The notes under the pieces are model-generated. The model was not told the origin of the DNA, did no database searches, and saw only the letters and a list, made by a program, of their open reading frames with translations. The translations under genes and the position numbers were made by a program. A stretch of 12,219 nucleotides of DNA, taken from assembly GCA_021797295.1 (NCBI GenBank), contig JAKAAA010000028.1, positions 1-12,219 on the forward strand. The letters run 5' to 3'. Every line of letters begins with the position of its first letter. The first letter of the stretch is position 1. The DNA comes from Thermoplasmata archaeon (GTDB lineage: Archaea; Thermoplasmatota; Thermoplasmata; Thermoplasmatales; Thermoplasmataceae). Shown here piece after piece: positions 6,518 through 12,219 of this stretch.

Positions 6518-7270
6518 TTATCCAAAATAACCAAGATCTTCTTTGGAATTTTTGTTCTGGGCCTCCTGCCGCATCTTTTCTGTTATGTCGTCCAGTTGCT
6601 TTGTCTTTTCATCGATGTCGCCCAGGTTTATCTTTGTCTTTAAAACTCTTGACAGTACCATAATTATTGCCCTTGCGCTTTTCGGATCAGCAAAATAACC
6701 GGATGTTTCTCCCATGAAACATGCACCGGGCACAGAAAACATTTCAGTTCCCATACCCAGTATAAGGCCTGCAGATCCAACAATTCCGCCGCTCGGTTCC
6801 CCAGAAGGAAACACAACACCGTTCTTTTCTAGCGGCTTTATGAGTTTTTTATCGCTGACGGCACCAAGCACTCTCGGTTTATCTACTATTTTTCCCACAC
6901 TGTAGCCACCAAGGGTATAAATTCTGGAAACGCCATATTTCTTTAACAATTCCAGTATCGCATATGAAAGTTCATACTGGCCCTCCTGTGTTGTGCCCTG
7001 GAAATCCCCGGTAAGGAACAGGAGATCATTATTTTTCCCTGTTTTTTTATAGTAAAGGGATTCCCGTACCAGATGTATTACGTTGTCATAAATGAAGACC
7101 TGTGGGGGCAGAAACTCTGAGTATATATCCGCCATTTTTTTCATTTTTAATTTGTCTATAAAATAATCTGCAGTAATTTTTCCCACATTTCCGATTCCCG
7201 GAAGACCACCAACAAATATCGGGGAATTCAATTCAGGTTCTTCATAGGTTTTAATCATTATTTTTTCCAC
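6518..7270 (-). CDS. PAC2-family protein (proteasome-assembly chaperone-like)
   Basis: This 250-residue protein belongs to the PAC2 superfamily (COG2047-type), which in archaea includes the PbaA/PbaB proteasome-assembly chaperones. Characteristic segments are the glycine-rich N-terminal strand-loop VGGLPGIGNVGK (20-31), LTGDFQGTTQEGQYELSYAILE in the middle, RIYTLGGYSVG, and a GIVGSAGLILGMG loop. A charged helical tail follows from about residue 212. The chain ends GYFG, loosely resembling the hydrophobic-Tyr-X tail that docks proteasome activators, but shifted by one residue. The GTG at 7270 is chosen because GAGGAGGAG (7283-7275) lies at ideal Shine-Dalgarno distance; an ATG at 7258 is the alternative. 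The start lies inside the end of nop10 (20-nt overlap), so the two are translationally coupled. This is the last gene of the L44e operon, an arrangement seen in many archaea. Confidence 0.85.
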   Translation of the reverse strand: MEKIMIKTYEEPELNSPIFVGGLPGIGNVGKITADYFIDKLKMKKMADIYSEFLPPQVFIYDNVIHLVRESLYYKKTGKNNDLLFLTGDFQGTTQEGQYELSYAILELLKKYGVSRIYTLGGYSVGKIVDKPRVLGAVSDKKLIKPLEKNGVVFPSGEPSGGIVGSAGLILGMGTEMFSVPGACFMGETSGYFADPKSARAIIMVLSRVLKTKINLGDIDEKTKQLDDITEKMRQEAQNKNSKEDLGYFG

Positions 7271-7430
7271 TGTTCTCCTCCTCTAAGGTTTTTATTCTAT
7301 ATTTCTGGAATTTATCTGCCGGTGAATATTTCATTGGAATCGCCATAACAGTTTTGCCACTGCAGGAAGGGCAAATTTCCTTCATGGTATACGTGCCACA
7401 CTGCTGGCATTTCCTTATCAATGTTTTCAT
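7251..7430 (-). CDS. nop10: Nop10, H/ACA snoRNP / pseudouridylation protein
   Basis: A 59-residue open frame (MKTLIRKCQQCGTY...) matching Nop10, the small scaffold of the H/ACA ribonucleoprotein. It binds Cbf5 and helps place guide RNAs for rRNA pseudouridylation. The zinc ribbon is complete (C8-x2-C11, C20-x2-C23) and is followed by the conserved linker PMKYSPADKFQKYR (32-45). The chain is at the usual length for archaeal Nop10 (55-60 residues). The ATG at 7430 overlaps the aIF2-alpha stop as ATGA, and the last 20 nt overlap the PAC2 start. The short size and overlaps on both sides mean it can be missed by gene finders. Co-location directly after aIF2-alpha is conserved in archaea. Confidence 0.95.
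   Translation of the reverse strand: MKTLIRKCQQCGTYTMKEICPSCSGKTVMAIPMKYSPADKFQKYRIKTLEEENSGKNND
7275..7283 (-). promoter_or_regulatory. Shine-Dalgarno site deciding the GTG start of the PAC2 gene
   Basis: GAGGAGGAG inside the 3' part of nop10 lies 4 nt before the GTG at 7270 (AACA between). It is one of the strongest SD matches in the window, and it supports GTG over the ATG at 7258. Confidence 0.7.
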
Positions 7431-8188
7431 TGTTCATCCCTGGTAAAACTAAAAGACATATTATTTTTCTTGCACCTGGAAGAAACAATTTCAAGGATAT
7501 TCTTCAGCCTTTCCTCGGCAGATTTGTAGTCCTCACCTGTTACAGAAATTCTATATTTCGGTGAACCGGCATATGTAATCTCTACATTATCGCTACTTTC
7601 TATGTCCAGAGCATTTTTTACCAGTTCTATGCCATTCGGAGCCAGTGAATACATATCTATTTCACCGCCTATTTTTACCATGGGTATGGAGATATTCTCC
7701 TTTGAAACTTTTATAAAAACATCTTTCCATGGTTCCTCTTTACCATCCATAAAATCTTTGCTGGATGCAGCATCGAAGAAAGCATCGTAAACACTTCCAT
7801 ATTCCGATATTAGATACTCTTCAATATTTTTAATTTTGTTATTGTCATTTATATTGGCTTCCTTTGCAACTATTTCCAGCAGTTTATAGGATTTCTGGTC
7901 GTTTTTCCATTCTTCTATCTTTTCTCTTTTCTGGTGTTCATTGACCCTTTTAAGGGACAGGTCAACATGCCTTCTGTTGGGATCAGCATTCAATACTTTG
8001 CAAACCGTACGCTGATTTACCCTGACAAAATCCTTTATATGCTTTATCCAGCCTGTTGCCACTTCAGCTATATGTATAAAACCTGACACTCCTGGGTATT
8101 CATCCAGCTGCACAATGGCTCCGTAATTCTGGACTTCCTTTACCGTAACGACTACAAGATCCCCGACTTCAGGCATTTCCTTGGACAT
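7427..8188 (-). CDS. Translation initiation factor aIF2 subunit alpha
   Basis: This 253-residue protein is the alpha subunit of the archaeal ternary-complex factor aIF2, which brings initiator Met-tRNA to the small ribosomal subunit. An S1 RNA-binding domain occupies about residues 9-82 (GDLVVVTVKEVQNYGAIVQL; GFIHIAEVATGWIKHI; HVDLSLKRV). A helical domain follows, beginning EHQKREKIEEWKND. The C-terminal alpha/beta domain has VKIGGEIDMYSLAPNGIELVKNAL and ends RCKKNNMSFSFTRDEQ. By eye, the position matching regulatory Ser51 of eukaryotic eIF2-alpha is Ala44 (EVATGW), followed by Thr45, so eukaryote-type phosphorylation at that residue is not expected. The length is normal for the family. It starts 7 nt after the S27e stop, and its own stop overlaps the nop10 start as ATGA. 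Confidence 0.95.
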   Translation of the reverse strand: MSKEMPEVGDLVVVTVKEVQNYGAIVQLDEYPGVSGFIHIAEVATGWIKHIKDFVRVNQRTVCKVLNADPNRRHVDLSLKRVNEHQKREKIEEWKNDQKSYKLLEIVAKEANINDNNKIKNIEEYLISEYGSVYDAFFDAASSKDFMDGKEEPWKDVFIKVSKENISIPMVKIGGEIDMYSLAPNGIELVKNALDIESSDNVEITYAGSPKYRISVTGEDYKSAEERLKNILEIVSSRCKKNNMSFSFTRDEQ

Positions 8189-8195
8189 AATAGAC

Positions 8196-8396
8196 CTATA
8201 ATTTTACCTTTTCAACCAGCTCACCGGAGGTTGCAAGTGTAGAACCGGTGGGTTTCGCTATCGTGGCACCACATATGTTGCATACAACCACTGAAGCTAT
8301 CTTTGCGTATACGATCTGTTCATTGCCACAGCTCTTGCATTTAATTTTCAGGAAATTATTTCCAGTCTCCTTTAATTTTTTGAACTCATCTGCCAT
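8196..8396 (-). CDS. rps27e: Small-subunit ribosomal protein eS27 (S27e)
   Basis: A 66-residue zinc-ribbon ribosomal protein with C20-x2-C23 (CKSCGN) and C39-x2-C42 (CNICGA), and the family tail KPTGSTLATSGELVEKV. The length is normal for archaeal S27e. It starts 2 nt after the L44e stop. GGAGG (8408-8404), embedded in the last L44e codons, lies 7 nt before its ATG, so translation is probably coupled. The pairing L44e-S27e is standard in archaea. Confidence 0.95.
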   Translation of the reverse strand: MADEFKKLKETGNNFLKIKCKSCGNEQIVYAKIASVVVCNICGATIAKPTGSTLATSGELVEKVKL

Positions 8397-8398
8397 AT

Positions 8399-8680
8399 TT
8401 ATGCCTCCACTATTTCAAATTTCTTCGCTCTCTGTGTAGGCGGAGTTATTGATTTCTTGCATACCGTGCATTTGAGTTTCAAGGCAATCCTCTTTGTTGG
8501 TTTTTCCCTGCCTTCATACCTTGGCCTGGGAAAACCACCGTATCCGGAGGTAACCCTTCTGAATCTCCTCTGGCCGGCCCTCAATTCACTGGCTTTTCTT
8601 TTACGTACCCTCTCGACGTCATGTACTGTATGAGTTTTGCAATATGGACAGTAAGTTTTTATTTGTTTTGGCATTTTCAT
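8399..8680 (-). CDS. rpl44e: Large-subunit ribosomal protein eL42 (L44e)
   Basis: A 93-residue basic zinc-binding protein of the large subunit, located near the ribosomal E site. It has the N-terminal [10 protein letters not shown] motif (C11, C14), the signature [12 protein letters not shown] (46-57) and the second zinc half CTVCKK (C71, C74). The start is placed at 8680 ([14 protein letters not shown]), the common archaeal form. The ATG at 8674 (MPKQ) is nearly as likely and better spaced from the TATA element. A longer in-frame extension to 8797 is rejected because it translates AT-rich promoter DNA. This is the first gene of a five-gene operon through the PAC2 gene. Confidence 0.95.
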   Translation of the reverse strand: MKMPKQIKTYCPYCKTHTVHDVERVRKRKASELRAGQRRFRRVTSGYGGFPRPRYEGREKPTKRIALKLKCTVCKKSITPPTQRAKKFEIVEA

Positions 8681-8691
8681 AATATCAAACC

Positions 8692-8707
8692 TTAAACTAT
8701 ATTTTTT
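8692..8707 (-). promoter_or_regulatory. TATA region for the L44e-S27e-aIF2alpha-Nop10-PAC2 operon
   Basis: The minus strand reads aaaaaatatagtttaa, centred about 20 nt before the ATG at 8680 and about 26 nt before the ATG at 8674. A second AT-rich element, ttatatatc, lies at 8719-8711. The operon mRNA is predicted to have little or no leader. The 109-bp divergent spacer also carries the promoter of the gene at 8790. Confidence 0.45.
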
Positions 8708-8760
8708 TCTGATATATAATGTTTTTACAAGATTGTGCGCTTTAAAAAAATTAACAAATA

Positions 8761-8776
8761 TTAAATATAAATTTAA
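8761..8776 (+). promoter_or_regulatory. TATA box, leaderless promoter of the small lysine-rich gene
   Basis: ttaaatataaatttaa, with the aaatata core centred about 24 nt before the ATG at 8790, predicts a leaderless transcript. It is divergent from the L44e operon promoter about 60 bp away. Confidence 0.6.
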
Positions 8777-8789
8777 CCTATAAAATTGA

Positions 8790-9107
8790 ATGTCCAATTA
8801 TAGATATAAAAAATATGGTACAAGGGTAAATAAAAATTACAAGGAAAATAACGGTGAAAAGGCTGTCAAGAAACTTGACATGCGTAGGGAAGACGAGTTT
8901 AACTACATGCTCGGAACAATACTCAAGGAGCTTCCCGACAGTGTAAGGGGTGCTGTGAGGGGTAGTGTGTATTCTATCACATCAAAAAAAGGAATAAAAG
9001 ACGCCAAGGACTATATAATAAAAAAGAAAAATGACGGGACAATAAACGAAAAAATGGAGAAGAATCTCATAGATCTTATCTATTCATACAGTAAATATAG
9101 AAATTGA
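8790..9107 (+). CDS. Small basic hypothetical protein, 105 residues
   Basis: I do not recognise this family. The first 30 residues are rich in Lys, Arg, Tyr and Asn ([20 protein letters not shown]) and look disordered. A probably helical domain follows: [26 protein letters not shown], then [23 protein letters not shown], then [18 protein letters not shown]. There are no cysteines, signal peptide or membrane segments. The high basic content would suit an RNA- or DNA-binding protein. The position between the ribosomal operon and ileS hints at a translation-related role, but that is inference from context only. The gene is probably real: it has a well-placed TATA box, a start right at the predicted transcription start, and coding-like composition. 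Confidence 0.75.
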   Translation: MSNYRYKKYGTRVNKNYKENNGEKAVKKLDMRREDEFNYMLGTILKELPDSVRGAVRGSVYSITSKKGIKDAKDYIIKKKNDGTINEKMEKNLIDLIYSYSKYRN

Positions 9108-9141
9108 TTATGGTTTTATATTACACGTGTCCATAAAAAAT

Positions 9142-9149
9142 AATAAATA
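9142..9149 (+). promoter_or_regulatory. TATA box, leaderless promoter of ileS
   Basis: aataaata is centred about 26 nt before the ATG at 9171, inside the 63-bp gap after the small upstream gene. A leaderless transcript is predicted. No SD sequence is seen. Confidence 0.55.
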
Positions 9150-9170
9150 CATTTTATCACTAAACGGATA

Positions 9171-12100
9171 ATGACTGAAAATTTTTACCAGAATATAGAT
9201 GTAAACAGGGCATCAATTGACATTGAAAAAGAAATCAGGAAATACTGGGAAGATAATAATATAATTGAAAACATACTGCACAGGGACAGGGGTCTCAAGC
9301 AGTATACCTTCCTCGAGGGTCCACCCACAGCAAACGGCAGGCCACACGTCGGGCATCTCATGACTCGAACGGTTAAGGACACGGTGATGAGATACAAATA
9401 CATGTCCGGCTATGACATAGGGCGAAGGACCGGGGGCTGGGACTGCCACGGTTTGCCGGTGGAACTGGAAGCAGAAAAACATTTCGGGTTCAATACAAAA
9501 AAGGAGATAGAAGATTTTGGAATCGAGAAATTCAATGAATATTGCCGCAACAGTGTCTTCACTTATATAGACGAATGGAACAGAATAGACAGCGAGATAG
9601 GATACTGGATAGATGAAAAGAATTCTTATGTAACACTCAGAAATGATTACATGGAAAGTGAATGGTATGCCATGAAAAAGCTCTTCGACGAGGGGATGCT
9701 TGTAAAGGATTATAAAATAGTCCCATACTGCCCCAGATGCGGCACTTCATTAAGTTCACACGAGGTAGCTCAGGGTTATAAAAATACAGATGACACCTCA
9801 GTTTATGTAAAATTCATGGTGAAGGGAAGCGCAAACAGATACCTGCTTGCATGGACCACAACCCCATGGACACTTCCATCTAATGAACTACTTGTGGTGA
9901 ATAAGGACTTCCAGTACTCTCTGGTAGCTTCTGAAGGAAGTGAATATTACGTTCTTTCGGATATGGTCCCATCGCTCTTCAAGGATTATAAGATAATTCA
10001 AACACTGCATGGTTCTGAACTTGAGGGCATGGAATATCTCCAGCTCATGCCATTTTTGAAGGTAAGTAAAAATGCCCTCAAGGTCGTTACGGGAGATTTT
10101 GTCACCGCAGAGGATGGAACCGGCATAGTGCATGCCGCGCCGGCTTTCGGCGCGGATGATTTTGACATAGCCAAAAAATACGGGGTAGAACTGGTCAACC
10201 CTGTAGATACCGAAGGGAAATTTGATTCCAGCGTGCCATGGAAAGGTATGTCTGTAATGGATGCGAATCCTGAAATAATAGGTTATATGAAGAAAAATCA
10301 GCTTCTGTTCAAAAGCCAGAAAATCAAACATACATATCCGTACTGCTATAGGTGTTCAACAAAGCTTCTCTATTATCCACTGGACGCTTGGTTTATAAAA
10401 GTATCGACCATAAGAGAACTTCTCAAGAAAAACAATGAGAAGGTAAACTGGTATCCAGAATACCTGAAATACGGAAGATTCGGGAACTTCCTTGATGATG
10501 CTAAGGACTGGGCACTGAGCAGAAACCGTTACTGGGGGACACCATTGCCGGTATGGAAATGCAGCAACGGGCATTACCTCGCCATCGGTAGCAGGGAGGA
10601 TCTAGAAAAGTACGGCGGCTATATCCCGGATGATCTTCACAGGCCATTTATAGACAATGTAAAACTCAAATGCCCGACCTGCTCTGAACCCATGTCCAGG
10701 GAGCCATATGTTATTGATACATGGTTTGATTCGGGCAGTGCAAGCTATGCCGCCATGCATTACCCATTCAACCGCAAATTCAATACGGATACCATACCTG
10801 TTGATTTTATAACAGAAGCCATCGATCAGACCAGGGGCTGGTTCTATACATTGCATGTAATAGCATCACTTCTATTCGGCAGGAATGCATATAAGAATGT
10901 AATGTCCATGAGTTTCATACTGGATGAGCACGGACAGAAGATGAGCAAGAGCAAGGGGAATTTCATCACGGCCAGTGATTTCATAGCAATGTACGGTGCC
11001 GACCCCGCAAGGCTATTTTTCTATACGGGTGCACCATGGAATTCGAAATCCATAGATAAAAAACTTATAAATGATACGAGCAGAAAAGTATTCGGGACAC
11101 TATCAAACGTATATTCATTTTTTGCATCGAATGCAAACCTTGACGGGTATGTATTTGAAAAGCTGGAAGCCCCCGATAATCTTCTGGATAAATGGATTCT
11201 TTCACGGCTCAACTCTACCATGGAAAATGTCAGGAGGAATCTGGATGAATTCGACATGCATATCGCATTGAGGAATCTGATGGATTTAATCAACGACTTT
11301 TCAAATTATTATCTGAGGCTTTCAAGAAAGAGATTCTGGGAGGGAGATCTGGACAACAGCAAACGGAAGGCATATGATACCCTCTACTACACACTGTTAA
11401 GCATAATCAAAATGCTTGCCCCCATGGCACCATTTTATACCGAATATATGTATGTGAAACTCTCGGGTCCTGAAAGCTCCGTGCATTCAGAAAAATATCC
11501 GGAACAGGATAATTATTACATAAATGGAGATCTTGAAAAAGAATTCAAATATGCAATAACCGTAATGGAGCTGTCCAGGAGGGCCAGGCAGGAATCCAAT
11601 ATAAAGGGAAGGCAGGTTGTCAGTGAGGTTTTAATATACAGCGATATGAATATTGAAAAAGCCATACTTGATATAATCTCCCCTGAGCTGAATTCCAAAG
11701 CAATAAAATTCATAAAGGCTGAAGAAAAACCTGTAAAGGTTACTATTAAACCTGTTTTCGCAAAGGTTGCACCCATTCTGAGGGGCAACACAAATGCATT
11801 CACTGAATACCTTGCAGATAACAATTTATATGGAGAGTTAAAGGCAAAGGGAAAGATAGTATATGAAGGGCATGAATTTACCCAGGAATACCTGGAAATC
11901 CATGAGGAGGCCCTGGATACATATGCTGTTGCCGGCGATGACAAAACCGGGATTTCAGTTTATGTCAATAAGGAAATAGATGAAGATTTGATGCTGGCAG
12001 GGTATGCACGTGAAATCATAAGGAGAATCCAGATAATGAGAAAGGATCTGAACCTGGAATATTCACAGAATATCATTACCAGTGTAAATGCTTCCGGTGA

Positions 12101-12219
12101 CATTAAGAAGTCAATAGAAAAATTCATGGATCTGATAAAGAAAGAGACCCTCAGCACAGAAATAAAAATAGCAGGGCATCCAGACGAGAAGGTATGGGAT
12201 ATTTCAGGTGAAAATGTAG
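9171..12219 (+). CDS. ileS: Isoleucyl-tRNA synthetase (3' end just outside window)
   Basis: A single open frame of 1016 codons from the ATG at 9171 to the window edge, close to the expected full length of archaeal IleRS, so only a short tail should be missing. This class I enzyme charges tRNA-Ile in the cytoplasm. The HIGH motif is PHVGHL (58-63) after EGPPTANG. The KMSKS loop is QKMSKSKGN, with KMSKS at 590-594. The CP1 editing domain, which removes mischarged valine, shows AWTTTPWTLPSN (227-238) and DGTGIVHAAPAFG (315-327). Cysteine pairs suited to zinc are at C187/C190, C392/C395 and C501/C504. The tRNA-stem and anticodon-binding regions follow (for example NDFSNYYLRLSRKRFW). The TAG at 12217-12219 is out of frame and is not the stop. 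No frameshift or stop interrupts the gene. Confidence 0.96.
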   Translation, partial: MTENFYQNIDVNRASIDIEKEIRKYWEDNNIIENILHRDRGLKQYTFLEGPPTANGRPHVGHLMTRTVKDTVMRYKYMSGYDIGRRTGGWDCHGLPVELEAEKHFGFNTKKEIEDFGIEKFNEYCRNSVFTYIDEWNRIDSEIGYWIDEKNSYVTLRNDYMESEWYAMKKLFDEGMLVKDYKIVPYCPRCGTSLSSHEVAQGYKNTDDTSVYVKFMVKGSANRYLLAWTTTPWTLPSNELLVVNKDFQYSLVASEGSEYYVLSDMVPSLFKDYKIIQTLHGSELEGMEYLQLMPFLKVSKNALKVVTGDFVTAEDGTGIVHAAPAFGADDFDIAKKYGVELVNPVDTEGKFDSSVPWKGMSVMDANPEIIGYMKKNQLLFKSQKIKHTYPYCYRCSTKLLYYPLDAWFIKVSTIRELLKKNNEKVNWYPEYLKYGRFGNFLDDAKDWALSRNRYWGTPLPVWKCSNGHYLAIGSREDLEKYGGYIPDDLHRPFIDNVKLKCPTCSEPMSREPYVIDTWFDSGSASYAAMHYPFNRKFNTDTIPVDFITEAIDQTRGWFYTLHVIASLLFGRNAYKNVMSMSFILDEHGQKMSKSKGNFITASDFIAMYGADPARLFFYTGAPWNSKSIDKKLINDTSRKVFGTLSNVYSFFASNANLDGYVFEKLEAPDNLLDKWILSRLNSTMENVRRNLDEFDMHIALRNLMDLINDFSNYYLRLSRKRFWEGDLDNSKRKAYDTLYYTLLSIIKMLAPMAPFYTEYMYVKLSGPESSVHSEKYPEQDNYYINGDLEKEFKYAITVMELSRRARQESNIKGRQVVSEVLIYSDMNIEKAILDIISPELNSKAIKFIKAEEKPVKVTIKPVFAKVAPILRGNTNAFTEYLADNNLYGELKAKGKIVYEGHEFTQEYLEIHEEALDTYAVAGDDKTGISVYVNKEIDEDLMLAGYAREIIRRIQIMRKDLNLEYSQNIITSVNASGDIKKSIEKFMDLIKKETLSTEIKIAGHPDEKVWDISGENV

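Noticed and set aside
6337..6663. Plus-strand 108-codon open frame
   Set aside because: It spans the antisense of the tnpA N-terminus, the spacer and the PAC2 3' end; no signals or family features.
7312..7494. Minus-strand 60-codon open frame over nop10
   Set aside because: It is a different frame overlapping nop10 and the aIF2-alpha end; nop10 has the zinc ribbon and conserved linker.
8681..8797. N-terminal extension of L44e to 8797
   Set aside because: The extension translates the AT-rich divergent promoter region and lies before the conserved [14 protein letters not shown] start.
9185..12157. Several minus-strand open frames of 65-147 codons opposite ileS
   Set aside because: All lie opposite a fully recognisable ileS with intact motifs; composition is that of a complementary shadow.
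12217..12219. TAG at the very end as the ileS stop codon
   Set aside because: The ileS frame has codons beginning at positions divisible by three (9171 onward); the TAG begins at 12217 and is out of frame. The gene continues past the window.

Overview
The window looks like chromosomal DNA from a low-GC, leaderless-transcribing euryarchaeon of the Thermoplasmatales type (Ferroplasma/Cuniculiplasma/Thermoplasma relatives). The reasons are: an archaeal gene set (L44e, S27e, aIF2-alpha, Nop10, a PAC2-family protein, an archaeal-type IleRS); heavy use of AGG/AGA and ATA codons; and AT-rich TATA boxes centred about 20-26 nt before the start codons of promoter-proximal genes, leaving no room for a 5' leader. 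Genes inside operons instead have Shine-Dalgarno-like sequences or 4-nt overlaps. The species assignment is an inference from gene content and style, not from a search.

Layout, left to right. (1) 3-599 (+): C-terminal half of an MFS transporter cut by the window edge. (2) 650-1297 (+): a PRPP-binding phosphoribosyltransferase. (3) 1338-2732 (+): a 464-residue Cas4/RecB-like PD-(D/E)XK nuclease that appears to be an internal tandem duplication. The first copy keeps the catalytic residues and the second has lost them, yet both keep a four-cysteine cluster. No CRISPR array or other cas gene is visible. (4) 4268-2737 (-): a fixC-fixX pair (flavoprotein:quinone oxidoreductase plus its ferredoxin-like partner), overlapping by ATGA and ending 4 bp from the nuclease gene. 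(5) 4985-4368 (-): an unrecognised 205-residue protein with its own leaderless promoter. (6) About 6403-5078 (-): a decayed IS607-type insertion sequence, with a serine-recombinase tnpA carrying two in-frame stops and a tnpB with a frameshift, stops and a large internal loss. (7) 8680-6518 (-): a translation/RNA-modification operon rpl44e - rps27e - aIF2-alpha - nop10 - PAC2. Its genes are tightly packed or overlapping, and the 59-codon nop10 is easy to miss. (8) 8790-9107 (+): a small, lysine-rich unknown protein divergent from the operon. (9) 9171-12219 (+): ileS, isoleucyl-tRNA synthetase, running off the right edge.

Functionally, the right half is informational housekeeping: ribosome, initiation, pseudouridylation/rRNA processing, tRNA charging and a likely proteasome-assembly factor. 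The left half mixes transport, nucleotide salvage, DNA processing and electron transfer from ETF to quinone. The IS607 relic lies between the two halves. The most unusual object is the duplicated Cas4-like protein. Next are the altered iron-sulfur ligand set of FixX and two unrecognised small proteins with good promoters.
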